Shown: positions 52,309 through 60,492 of the stretch, one piece after another | Numbering within the stretch: position 1 is the stretch's first letter | Layout of the letters: every line of letters starts with the position of its first letter | From: Hyphomicrobiales bacterium | GTDB taxonomy: Bacteria > Pseudomonadota > Alphaproteobacteria > Rhizobiales > Rhizobiaceae | Direction of reading: 5' to 3' | DNA length: 64,000 nucleotides | NCBI GenBank assembly: GCA_900470805.1 | Contig: UCCA01000034.1 | Location: forward strand, 24,164 to 88,163 | The notes under the pieces: model-generated | Told to the model about the DNA's origin: nothing | Database searches by the model: none | Seen by the model: only the letters and a program-made list of their open reading frames with translations | Translations under genes and position numbers: made by a program

Positions 52309-52866
52309 CTAGAAATTCTCGGGCGGTTTTTGCTCGACGCGATGGAGGTTTGACTGCACTGCGGCAGTCACGAGACGCAGGCTCCGCGCCTGGTCGTGCC
52401 CGCTGACTTGCAGCACATGGGGTTCGTAAATCCCGAGATCGGCGAACTCGGCATGAAGGACTGCGATTACCTGCGGATCGCTCAAGCTATCTCCACCACG
52501 CGCGGCACAACGCTCAACCGCTTCGGCGGCTGTTGTGCGCAGCACGATATAGTGGAGGGGCAAGCCGATAGCTTGGAATGCGGGGAGCAAGCTTGGCCGC
52601 ACCACGCCATCGAGTATGACGAAGTAACCGTTGCTGGCATAGCGTCCAGCGACGTCGGCGGCAATCTGCATGACCATGCGGTTTTGTTGATCGGACTCTG
52701 GGAGCCAAGGGTCGATATGGCCATGCTTGATATAGCCCCAGAAGTCATCAGAGTGGATATGCACCTTGGGCACTCCGGGCAAGTGCGCCAGCGCTTCGGC
52801 TGTCGTGCTTTTGCCTGATCCAGGATGGCCAGAGAGCAGGAGAATATGGCCACCCACATCGTTCAT
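52309..52866 (-). CDS. Small P-loop kinase-like ATPase
   Basis: A 185-residue protein with Walker A GHPGSGKST at residues 13-21, then a KVHIHSDDFWGYIK segment that resembles the substrate aspartates of small-molecule kinases (shikimate, adenylylsulfate or zeta-toxin-like). I cannot name the substrate. ATG at 52866 with AAGGGTGAG. The sequence is richer in A and T than its neighbours and stands alone, suggesting acquisition. Confidence 0.65.
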   Translation of the reverse strand: MNDVGGHILLLSGHPGSGKSTTAEALAHLPGVPKVHIHSDDFWGYIKHGHIDPWLPESDQQNRMVMQIAADVAGRYASNGYFVILDGVVRPSLLPAFQAIGLPLHYIVLRTTAAEAVERCAARGGDSLSDPQVIAVLHAEFADLGIYEPHVLQVSGHDQARSLRLVTAAVQSNLHRVEQKPPENF

Positions 52867-53055
52867 CAGGCTCACCCTTGGTCGCGCTTCAACAGAGTAC
52901 AAAACCACCAATCGCCCGCTAACACCGCTTTAGTAGAAACGTGCCGCCACGAGAAATCCAAGCCGATCTTTTCCGTGTCGCAGAACGAACTCTAGCAGTT
53001 TCCGCAGAGCCGCTTGCGGCCAATTGCCGTCGTTCGATCGATATGACTGAAGGAA

Positions 53056-53655
53056 CTATCGTCTCGGTTTTTCCAATTGCCAGCACAAGTTGGCTTTCAC
53101 CGCAGGCCATTCCGATGCGATGATCGAATAAACTGCGGTATCTCGTACGGTGCCGTTGGCCATCAACATATTTGAGCGCAGCACTCCATCAAGCTTCGCT
53201 CCAAGCCGCTCGATTGCTCGGCGGCTTTGAACATTCATGAAATGGGTTCTGAACTCCACGCATATGCAATTCAGTTGCTCAAATGAATTCTGCAAAAGAA
53301 GCAGCTTGCACTCGGTATTGAGCGGAGACTTCTGCGCCGATTGACGGTACCACGTGGCTCCGATTTCGAGCCGTCTATTGGCGGCATCGATGTTCATATA
53401 GGTGGTCATTCCCACCGCTTTGCCGCTTGCCTTATCGACGATGGCAAATGGGACCAGCGAACCGCTTGCTCCAAGTCCAACCCGTCTTTCAATTTCAGAC
53501 CTCATATTCTCTGGCTCGGGCACTCTTGTGTACCAGAGGCGATACAATTCCCCATCGCAAGCTGCTTCGACTAGGTCGTCGTGATGCTCCATCCCAAGCG
53601 GAACGACCGCGACGAAATTACCTTCTGCTGTAAAGCGACTTGGCCAGACTGACAT
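53056..53655 (-). CDS. GNAT-family N-acetyltransferase (RimJ/RimL-like)
   Basis: From ATG 53655 (GAGGGTGGA upstream) this is a 199-residue acetyltransferase. It has the RimL-type pattern EIGATWYRQSAQKSPLNTE, NTECKLLLLQNSFEQL, and ends in a typical AIERLGAKLDGVLR stretch. Targets could be a protein N-terminus, an amino acid or a drug. A long open frame continues upstream to 53931, but only in a region antisense to the broken lrp copy. AT-richer than the surroundings. Confidence 0.82.
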   Translation of the reverse strand: MSVWPSRFTAEGNFVAVVPLGMEHHDDLVEAACDGELYRLWYTRVPEPENMRSEIERRVGLGASGSLVPFAIVDKASGKAVGMTTYMNIDAANRRLEIGATWYRQSAQKSPLNTECKLLLLQNSFEQLNCICVEFRTHFMNVQSRRAIERLGAKLDGVLRSNMLMANGTVRDTAVYSIIASEWPAVKANLCWQLEKPRR

Positions 53656-53792
53656 TCCACCCTCGGAGGTTCTTTCCAATGAACGCGAAATCTTTTTGCA
53701 GGACTCGTAGCTACCTCGGTCACAATATTGAGTTCCGTCTGCAAAGCAATGTCCGCAAATGGCGCAAAGCAGACGCCCTCTCCCCTTAGCCG

Positions 53793-54190
53793 GCCTCAAA
53801 AAATCGCTTTCCGCGTCTTCAGCAATATGTTCGTCTCTGTCGTATTGATCCCGTCGATCAGCCGTATCCGCCGCAGCGTCTCGTCGAAGGAGACGAGGTC
53901 GCGGTCTTCGAGTTCGGCGATGAAGTCCCATTTGCCGTTGGTGCTGTGCAGCGCGCGCACCTGCGGCAGGCCGCGCGGCTGATCGGCCACCCGGTCGGCC
54001 AGCCTGCCGAGCACTTCGATCATGACGATGGCGCGGACGCCTGCGGCGCGGGTCTCGTGGCCGGTGCGGATGGTGAAGGCTGATATGGTGCCGTTGGCGA
54101 CCAGCCGGTCGATGCGGGCGGCGACGGTGGCGCGCGAAGCGCCGGTCATGGCGGCTAGCGAGGAGACCGGGGTGCGAGCGTTGCTACGCA
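53793..54190 (-). pseudogene. Truncated Lrp/AsnC regulator copy (3' part)
   Basis: Read leftward, this encodes most of an Lrp-family regulator from NARTPVSSLAAMTGASRATV to the normal stop at 53796-53798. The start codon and first dozen codons are missing: the match to the intact gene at 57531-57959 stops at about 54190. By my hand count about 20 of 398 aligned bases differ, and most changes are silent, ending in KAIF versus KSSF. Without its own start it is most likely inactive; translation from an upstream codon is possible but unsupported. Confidence 0.85.
53793..54190. repeat. Left copy of the lrp direct repeat
   Basis: Matches 57528-57925 in the same orientation over about 398 bases, roughly 95% identical by eye. 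Confidence 0.85.
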
Positions 54191-54197
54191 TGGGCGG

Positions 54198-54499
54198 CAA
54201 GGTGGCCGCATCGTTTGTGCTGGCGCTTCTGGTCGTGGGGCTCTTCGGCTCCTTCAATGAGGAGGCCGCACGAGCGAGCTGAAGCTGACGTCTCCCGTTG
54301 GCGCAAATCGCTCGGCCGTGGATGTCGGCTCTTGGCCCAAAGCGGCCCCGGTAAACTTGCCTGTCGCGATCCGCCGCCAAAAGATGTGATCCGTGATCAA
54401 GGACGCGATCGGTGTCTTGCCCTCGGGGCGATGCCGACAAAAAGGTCCCTGGGTAAGACCTGATGTAGACAAGGGGACCGAGGGCAGCTGTGGGCAGTT
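54198..54499. other. Junction region between the broken lrp copy and the redox genes
   Basis: About 300 bases with no supported gene. Translating both strands gives fragments, including a hydrophobic stretch GKVAASFVLALLVVGLFG, that may be remains of another gene, but none that I can name. Confidence 0.3.
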
Positions 54500-55453
54500 T
54501 CACTCCATCACAAGAACGATCTTGCCGCGAACGCGTCCTTTTTCCAGGCGGTCATGCGCCTCTGCAATTTTGTGAAGAGGGTATGTTTCCGAAACCACGA
54601 CATTGATTTTACCAGCGTCAACGAGCGCCGCGATCTGATCGAGTTGACCGCTGTTTGGTTGTGCCATGAATGGCGGCGCTGTTCGGACTTTTGCGGCAGC
54701 GGCGCGCCCGGGGTCGCTTCCGCCGATCGTCGATACGAAAATCCCGCCCTGCCGGATAACATCCCAGGAGCGGTCTTGCGTGTCGCCGCCAATCAGGCAC
54801 AGCACGACATCGACATCCTCCGCAAAATCCTCGAAACGCTGGTTCTTGTAGTCGATTGCGACGTCCGCTCCGAGTGCGCGAACAAAGTCAAAGTCATCGG
54901 CAGAGCAGGTCGTCAACACCGTGGCTCCTGCCTGCTTGGCGAATTGTATGGCCAGATGACCGACACCGCCTGCACCTCCATGAACAAGCACACTCTGGCC
55001 AGCCTGGAGGTCGCCGTGGTCAAACAATCCCTGCCAAGCCGTGATCGCGGCGACAGGAAGGGCGGCAGCGCGGGCGGCGTCGATCGCCTTCGGCGCATGC
55101 GTTACCTGTGCCGCGTCCACGACGAGGTAGTCCGACTGCGCGCCACTGACTGGCGTAGTAAGGCCGTAGACGCGATCGCCCAATGAGAAGCGGCTATCAA
55201 CACCGGTGCCAATCTCTTCCACGACGCCGACGAAATCACCGCCGAGTGAATATGGAAGCCCCTCGGACGGGAAAAAAGGGATGGCACCCATGCGGAGTTT
55301 CAAGTCGACCGGATTGACGCTCGCAGCCAAAACCCGGAGCAGTATCTCGCCATCTCCTGGGGATGGAACGGCGACATTTTCGATGGAGAGGACGGCGGGG
55401 GCGCCAAAGTTCCGGATACGAACGGATCGGCTGGATTCTCTGCTTTGGGTCAT
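54500..55453 (-). CDS. NADP-dependent oxidoreductase (MDR, quinone-reductase-like)
   Basis: A 317-residue medium-chain reductase with no zinc-binding cysteines. GAPAVLSIENV and AASVNPVDLKLRMGA open the GroES-like domain; the NADPH motif is VHGGAGGVGHLAIQFAKQAG (about residues 152-171). The enzyme class reduces quinones or enones. The start at 55453 has a possible ribosome site AAGATGACC-like region. It follows the SDR gene by 36 bases in one operon. Confidence 0.88.
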   Translation of the reverse strand: MTQSRESSRSVRIRNFGAPAVLSIENVAVPSPGDGEILLRVLAASVNPVDLKLRMGAIPFFPSEGLPYSLGGDFVGVVEEIGTGVDSRFSLGDRVYGLTTPVSGAQSDYLVVDAAQVTHAPKAIDAARAAALPVAAITAWQGLFDHGDLQAGQSVLVHGGAGGVGHLAIQFAKQAGATVLTTCSADDFDFVRALGADVAIDYKNQRFEDFAEDVDVVLCLIGGDTQDRSWDVIRQGGIFVSTIGGSDPGRAAAAKVRTAPPFMAQPNSGQLDQIAALVDAGKINVVVSETYPLHKIAEAHDRLEKGRVRGKIVLVME

Positions 55454-55489
55454 CTTGGATGTCTCGCGATATATTTTCAGGGTGCGGGG

Positions 55490-56494
55490 TCAGTTTGCGA
55501 CCGACATTTCGTCAAGACCGGAGCGCCAAGAGATGACGGGACGGTAGCCCAGCTCTCGTTGCGCTTTCTCGGTGCGGACGGTGAACGGCTTGCCGATCAA
55601 CTGGAGGAGTTGACGCGTGAGTGGCGGCTCTCCTTTCAGGCCGAACAGCCGCCAGACGAATGCCATGACACCGGCAAGTCGCCATGCCGTGTTGAATGAT
55701 ACGGATTTGTCTTTCGCTCTCACGCCTTGCGTTTCCAGCAGATCGCTCATGATGCTTTTGAGCGTCCCTTCTTCGGCATCCGCCACGAAATATGCTTGGC
55801 CACCCCGGCCACCTTCCGCAGCGAGCAAGAGTGCTGCGACCAAGTTGTCGACGTGGCAAGTCGACATGGCTTGCGATCCGCCGCCAACCCATTGCCACTG
55901 CCCCTTGCGTACGGTTTCCGCCATCTGGTCGAGCATCGGCATGCCTTTACCCCAGATCATGGGAGGCCGGATTGCAATTGTCTCGAAATCTGGACGACGG
56001 TGGTTGGCTGCGAGCAACAATTTCTCGGCTTCCGCCTTTGACGCACTGTAGGGCGCGAAGTCTCGTTGCCAAGTCGGCGCCGTTTCATCGGCACGGAGGA
56101 TCGGCTTGGGATCTCCCATGATAACGGCTGCGGCGCTGACGTAAACGATCTTGCGAACAGAAGTGGAAGCAGCGGCAACACTAATGAGGCGCTGCATTCC
56201 CTCGACGTTCACCGCGTCGAAATCCTTCCGCTTACCCCACAGCTTGAACATGGCTGCGACATGGAAGACGACATCGCTTTCTTCCAGGCCGTTCCGCAGG
56301 TCGGCCTGACTGGTCATGTCGCCCCGGATCGGCTGTGCGCCAAGTGCCATGACTGCCTTTTCGGCACTGTCCGTGCGCGCCAGAGCGCGGACCTGCCATC
56401 CATTCGCGACGAGCGCCCGGATGAGTCTGCCTCCCACAAAGCCGGAGCCACCGGTCACAAAGGCTACCCGTTGTTGAAAGTCGTTTGCGGTCAC
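55490..56494 (-). CDS. NAD-dependent epimerase/3-beta-HSD-type SDR oxidoreductase
   Basis: A 334-residue extended SDR with VTGGSGFVGGRL (nucleotide motif, about 13-24), catalytic YSASKAE, and RPPMIWGKG. It resembles 3-beta-hydroxysteroid dehydrogenase/isomerase-type proteins and dihydroflavonol reductases. The start is GTG 56494 after GAGAGGTG. It and the MDR gene are read away from the TetR gene, which lies across a dyad operator. Confidence 0.87.
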   Translation of the reverse strand: MTANDFQQRVAFVTGGSGFVGGRLIRALVANGWQVRALARTDSAEKAVMALGAQPIRGDMTSQADLRNGLEESDVVFHVAAMFKLWGKRKDFDAVNVEGMQRLISVAAASTSVRKIVYVSAAAVIMGDPKPILRADETAPTWQRDFAPYSASKAEAEKLLLAANHRRPDFETIAIRPPMIWGKGMPMLDQMAETVRKGQWQWVGGGSQAMSTCHVDNLVAALLLAAEGGRGGQAYFVADAEEGTLKSIMSDLLETQGVRAKDKSVSFNTAWRLAGVMAFVWRLFGLKGEPPLTRQLLQLIGKPFTVRTEKAQRELGYRPVISWRSGLDEMSVAN

Positions 56495-56545
56495 GTTGCA
56501 CCTCTCGTTGATTTCCCGAGATGTAATTCATCAAACGAGAAGTTT

Positions 56546-56575
56546 CAACGAACAAATTATGAATTTTGTTCGTTG
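56546..56575. promoter_or_regulatory. Operator dyad between the SDR and TetR genes
   Basis: CAACGAACAAA-N8-TTTGTTCGTTG, perfect 11-bp arms spanning 30 bases, centred in the gap between divergent starts. The form fits a TetR dimer site. Confidence 0.8.
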
Positions 56576-56610
56576 TAGTAATCCGTTCGGATTTCCGGTA
56601 TGGAGATCGC

Positions 56611-57237
56611 ATGCGTAAAGATGCGAGATTGGCCGACGAAGCCCTGACAACGGATAGGATACTGGACGCCGCGCGCGCGCAGATCAGGCGACACGGGCAG
56701 GCCAAGACCAATATCGTCGATATCGCCAAGGCTCTGGGCACCTCGCACACGACAATCTACCGACACTTCCGCTCCAAGGCGGAGGTGTTCGACGCTATCG
56801 TCGCTGCGACCATGAAAGACGAGGAGGATCTGGCCAACGCCTTCGTTCGCTCCACCGATCCTGCATCCGAGAGGCTGTTGGGAATGGTGCTGGCGCTGCA
56901 TCGGCGCAAACGCGAGCGGCTGGAAGGAGATCCGGAGGTTTACGAGCTTTACCGCAGAGTATTGGAGGAACGGCCAGAACTTGTTCACAACTATGCGGCG
57001 GCGATGACCCGTCTGCTGGCGTTTATCGTTGAAGACGGCGTGCGGGCCGGCGAGTTCAAGACCGACGATGTCGGCGCCGCCGCCGGGGTCATCCGCGACG
57101 CTGTTACCATTTACGTTCATCCCGCCCATGTCGAAGCAGCCGCCAAGGCGGGGATCGACCTTGAGCCTTCGGTGACGCGGATGGTAATCACCCTGGTGAC
57201 CGCCCTCAGAACCGGCTTAGTGCTGGGCACAGCGTGA
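56611..57237 (+). CDS. TetR-family transcriptional regulator
   Basis: A 208-residue repressor with an N-terminal helix-turn-helix (TNIVDIAKALGTSHTTIYRHF at about residues 30-50, shown in part as AKALGTSHTTIYRHF) and a C-terminal ligand domain. ATG at 56611 with GGAG upstream. Divergent from the SDR-MDR pair, with a strong dyad between them, so it probably represses both itself and the redox genes until it binds a ligand. Confidence 0.9.
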   Translation: MRKDARLADEALTTDRILDAARAQIRRHGQAKTNIVDIAKALGTSHTTIYRHFRSKAEVFDAIVAATMKDEEDLANAFVRSTDPASERLLGMVLALHRRKRERLEGDPEVYELYRRVLEERPELVHNYAAAMTRLLAFIVEDGVRAGEFKTDDVGAAAGVIRDAVTIYVHPAHVEAAAKAGIDLEPSVTRMVITLVTALRTGLVLGTA

Positions 57238-57251
57238 TTTTAGGCTAACTG

Positions 57252-57279
57252 CTGGTACTGGTACTGGTACTGGTGCTGG
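57252..57279 (+). repeat. Hexamer tandem repeat CTGGTA
   Basis: Three copies of CTGGTA (57252-57269), then CTGGTG and CTGG. Followed by a GGCCGGCC block. Confidence 0.85.
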
Positions 57280-57295
57280 CGGCCGGCCGGCTTCG

Positions 57296-57403
57296 TTATT
57301 TCTTCTTCTCTTGATCGCGATGCCACTTGACGGCGAAAAACATGCCCGTGCCCAGCACGATCAGTTTGAGCGGAAAGAAGATTATCGGGAACCAATCCCA
57401 CAT
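57296..57403 (-). CDS. Small membrane protein, 35 residues
   Basis: ATG at 57403, leftward, gives MWDWFPIIFFPLKLIVLGTG and then a Lys-rich C-terminus (HRDQEKKK). It has one membrane helix with positive charges at the end. I have the impression of similar very short proteins in other rhizobia, which would support a real gene. A weak GGA precedes the start. No function known. Confidence 0.5.
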   Translation of the reverse strand: MWDWFPIIFFPLKLIVLGTGMFFAVKWHRDQEKKK

Positions 57404-57527
57404 TTCGAATATTCCAGGCTGGTACGTGGCGCTACTGGCCGCGAGAGAGCACTACCGCAAAACAGCCGCGAACAACATCAGCCATGTTGACGCAGATGAG
57501 GGCGGAGCGGGCGCGTTTCGCGCTTTC

Positions 57528-57925
57528 GCCTCAAAAACTCGACTTCCGCGTCTTCAGCAATATGTTCGTCTCTGTCGTATTGATCCCGTCGATCAGCCGT
57601 ATCCGCCGCAGCGTCTCGTCGAACGACACGAGGTCGCGGTCCTCGAGTTCGGCGATGAAATCCCATTTGCCGTTGGTGCTGTGGAGCGCGCGCACCTGGG
57701 GCAGGCCGCGCAGCTGATCGGCCACGCGGTCGGCCAGCCTGCCGAGGACTTCGATCATGACGATGGCGCGGACGCCGGCGGCGCGGGTCTCGTGGCCGGT
57801 GCGGATGGTGAAGGCGGATATAGTGCCGTTGGCGACCAGCCGGTCGATGCGGGCGGCGACGGTGGCGCGCGATGCGCCGGTCATGGCGGCAAGCGACGAG
57901 ACCGGGGTGCGAGCATTGTGGCGCA
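57528..57925. repeat. Right copy of the lrp direct repeat
   Basis: Same-orientation partner of 53793-54190, lying inside the intact lrp gene. Confidence 0.85.
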
Positions 57926-57959
57926 GGGCGCTCAAGAGTTCCTGATCGAGATCATCCAT
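57531..57959 (-). CDS. Lrp/AsnC-family transcriptional regulator of arginine catabolism
   Basis: A 142-residue protein, MDDLDQELLSALRHNARTPV at the start, with a winged HTH (TGASRATVAARIDRLVANG) and a RAM-type ligand domain (HSTNGKWDFIAELE). It is divergent from rocF across a gap with repeated half-sites, so it probably activates or represses the arginase operon in response to arginine or ornithine. It is the intact copy of the fragment at 53793-54190. Confidence 0.88.
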   Translation of the reverse strand: MDDLDQELLSALRHNARTPVSSLAAMTGASRATVAARIDRLVANGTISAFTIRTGHETRAAGVRAIVMIEVLGRLADRVADQLRGLPQVRALHSTNGKWDFIAELEDRDLVSFDETLRRIRLIDGINTTETNILLKTRKSSF

Positions 57960-57963
57960 GGAG

Positions 57964-58020
57964 CACTTTGTAAGATTGTAGTTGGCAAAGTGTCAAATCA
58001 TGGTTCGAAACCGACACTTT
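57964..58020. promoter_or_regulatory. Lrp half-site array between lrp and rocF
   Basis: CACTTTG (57964-57970), CAAAGTGTC (57986-57994) and GACACTTT (58013-58020): three half-sites, alternating in direction, in the gap between the divergent starts, as expected for an Lrp-type protein that wraps DNA. Confidence 0.6.
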
Positions 58021-58081
58021 TTCATCTTTTTGTCGCCGACGCGATGTCGGATAGTGATCACACGCAGCGCAGGAGATAGAC

Positions 58082-59017
58082 ATGCAGGCACAGACGCGAT
58101 CGGTCACCCTTATCGGGGCGCCTTTGGAAGAAGGCTCGGGTCGGCGGGGTGCGGCCATGGGGCCGGCGGCGCTCAGAATTGCCGGCGTCGATCGCGCGCT
58201 GACCGATCTCGGCTACGACGTGGCGGATGCCGGCGACGTGCAGGTGGTGCCGGCGCGCGACCTGCCCAACCATCCGAAGGCGCACAATTTGCGCACCGTC
58301 GGCGCCTTTACCCGTGCGCTGGAAGCCGGCGTCTACGAGATCGCGGCGGAAGGCCGCTTTCCGATCATTCTTGGCGGCGATCATAGCTTGTCGATGGGGA
58401 CAGTTTCCGGCATGGCGCGATACGCGGCGACGCGGAAGCGGCCGCTTTTCGTGCTGTGGCTCGATGCGCATTCCGATTTCAACACGCCAGAGACGTCGCC
58501 GTCCGGCAACATCCACGGCATGCCCGTCGCCTATTATTGCGGCCAGGCCGACCTGCCCGACGTTTTGCCACGCGATCGGCCTCTGGTCGATCCGCGCAAT
58601 GTGTTCCAGGTCGGCATCCGCTCGGTCGATGCGCCGGAGCGTGAACTGATCCAGAAGCATGGCGTCAACGTCTTCGACATGCGTTCTATCGACGAGATGG
58701 GTGTCGCCGCGATCATGCGCGACATCCTCGGCAAGGTCGAAGCGGCAAACGGCCTGCTGCATGTCAGCCTCGACGTCGATTTTCTCGATCCCGATGTCGC
58801 GCCTGGTGTCGGCACCACGGTGCCCGGCGGCGCCACTTTCCGGGAGGCGCATCTGATCATGGAAATGCTGTGCGACAGCGGCCTCGTCTCGGCGCTCGAT
58901 CTGGTCGAACTCAACCCGTTCCTCGACGATCGCGGCAAGAGCGCCCGGGTGCTGGTGGAACTGACCGCCAGCCTGTTCGGCCGCCGCATCTTCGATCGCC
59001 CGACACGCGCCGCATAA
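58082..59017 (+). CDS. rocF: Arginase
   Basis: Hydrolyses arginine to ornithine and urea. The 311-residue protein has all the manganese ligands: H101 in GGDHSLS, D128, H130 and D132 in DAHSDFN, D231 and D233 in SLDVDFLDPD. ATG at 58082 with CAGGAG upstream. It precedes rocD by 14 bases, so the operon is rocFD. Confidence 0.95.
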   Translation: MQAQTRSVTLIGAPLEEGSGRRGAAMGPAALRIAGVDRALTDLGYDVADAGDVQVVPARDLPNHPKAHNLRTVGAFTRALEAGVYEIAAEGRFPIILGGDHSLSMGTVSGMARYAATRKRPLFVLWLDAHSDFNTPETSPSGNIHGMPVAYYCGQADLPDVLPRDRPLVDPRNVFQVGIRSVDAPERELIQKHGVNVFDMRSIDEMGVAAIMRDILGKVEAANGLLHVSLDVDFLDPDVAPGVGTTVPGGATFREAHLIMEMLCDSGLVSALDLVELNPFLDDRGKSARVLVELTASLFGRRIFDRPTRAA

Positions 59018-59031
59018 GAAAGAGCAAGGTC

Positions 59032-60231
59032 ATGAGCATCACCGCCAATCTGATCGATACCGAACAGCGCCTCGGCGCCCATAACTACAAGCCGCTCGAT
59101 GTCGTGCTGACGCGCGGCGAGGGCGTTCATGTCTGGGATACGGACGGGAAGCGCTATCTCGATTGCCTCTCGGCCTATTCGGCGGTGAACCAGGGCCACT
59201 GCCACCCGAAGATCCTGGCGGCGATGGTCGAGCAGGCCGGCAAGCTGACGCTGACCTCGCGCGCCTTCCGCAACGACCAGCTGGCGCATCTCTACGAAGA
59301 GTTGGCTGCCTTGACCGGATCGCACAAGATCCTGCCGATGAACTCCGGCGCGGAAGCCGTCGAAACCGCGATCAAGGCGGTGCGCAAATGGGGCTACGAG
59401 GTCAAGGGCGTGCCGAAGGGCAAGGCCGAGATCATCGTCTGCTCCGACAATTTCCATGGCCGGACGCTGAGCATCATCAGCTTCTCGACCGATCCGGATG
59501 CACGCTCCGGCTTTGGGCCCTATACGCCGGGCTTCCGTACCGTTCCGTTCGGTGACGCGGATGCCTTCGCGGCGGCGATCAACGAGAACACGGTGGCGGC
59601 GCTGATCGAGCCGATCCAGGGCGAGGCCGGTGTCATCATCCCGCAGCCGGGCTATTTCAAACGCGTGCGCCAGCTCTGCACCGACAACAAGGTGACGCTG
59701 ATCCTAGACGAGATCCAGACGGGCCTAGGCCGCACCGGCAAGCTGCTGGCCGAGGAGCACGAGGGCATCGAGGCCGACGTGACGCTGATCGGCAAGGCTC
59801 TGTCCGGCGGCTTCTATCCTGTGTCCGCCGTGCTTTCGAACTCGGAAGTGCTCGGCGTGCTGAAGCCCGGCCAGCACGGCTCGACGTTCGGCGGCAATCC
59901 GCTGGCCTGCGCGGTGGCGCGCGCTGCACTCAAGGTGCTGACGGAAGAGGACATGATCGGCAATGCGGAGCGGATGGGCGATTATTTCCTCGAAGGCCTG
60001 CGCTCGATCCGCTCGAACATCGTCAAGGACGTGCGCGGGCGCGGACTGATGATGGCGGTCGAGCTGGAGCCGGAAGCCGGTGGCGCGCGGCAGTATTGCT
60101 ATGCGCTGAAGGAGCGCGGGCTGCTCGCCAAGGATACCCACGAGAACACCATCCGGCTGGCGCCGCCTTTGGTGATCAGCAAGGATCAGGTCGAATGGGC
60201 GGTCGAGCAGATCGAGAAGACGATCGCCTGA
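59032..60231 (+). CDS. rocD: Ornithine aminotransferase
   Basis: Converts ornithine and 2-oxoglutarate to glutamate semialdehyde and glutamate. The 399-residue PLP enzyme has K255 in GKALSGGFYPVSA as the PLP lysine and GEAGVIIPQPGYFKRVRQLC near 200. ATG at 59032 follows AGAGCAAGGTC; the frame extends upstream only inside rocF. Second step of the arginine pathway after rocF. Confidence 0.94.
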   Translation: MSITANLIDTEQRLGAHNYKPLDVVLTRGEGVHVWDTDGKRYLDCLSAYSAVNQGHCHPKILAAMVEQAGKLTLTSRAFRNDQLAHLYEELAALTGSHKILPMNSGAEAVETAIKAVRKWGYEVKGVPKGKAEIIVCSDNFHGRTLSIISFSTDPDARSGFGPYTPGFRTVPFGDADAFAAAINENTVAALIEPIQGEAGVIIPQPGYFKRVRQLCTDNKVTLILDEIQTGLGRTGKLLAEEHEGIEADVTLIGKALSGGFYPVSAVLSNSEVLGVLKPGQHGSTFGGNPLACAVARAALKVLTEEDMIGNAERMGDYFLEGLRSIRSNIVKDVRGRGLMMAVELEPEAGGARQYCYALKERGLLAKDTHENTIRLAPPLVISKDQVEWAVEQIEKTIA

Positions 60232-60492
60232 CCGGTTAGCCTATGATCTGCCACGGAGCGCCGAGCCGTGCGGCGCGCCGATGCGTTTGAAACGACTGCG
60301 TGAATCGTGCGCCGGGGGAAAAATCATCTGTCCCAATTTAGATTTGCGAAACACTCTTTGCATAATGTCGCCTGTAACCGTGACGGTTCGCTGATTCCTA
60401 CCAGAGAACTGACGGCTTGAAGGCAAAGTCCATCCGCGCCAATGGTGGCGTGGTTGCTTATGCCCTGGCTTTCGACAGTTGGGACAATTCTT

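Noticed and set aside
54198..54499. Remains of a transposase beside the broken lrp copy
   Set aside because: Some translated fragments look vaguely like gene remains, but there are no inverted terminal repeats, target duplications or recognisable transposase motifs.
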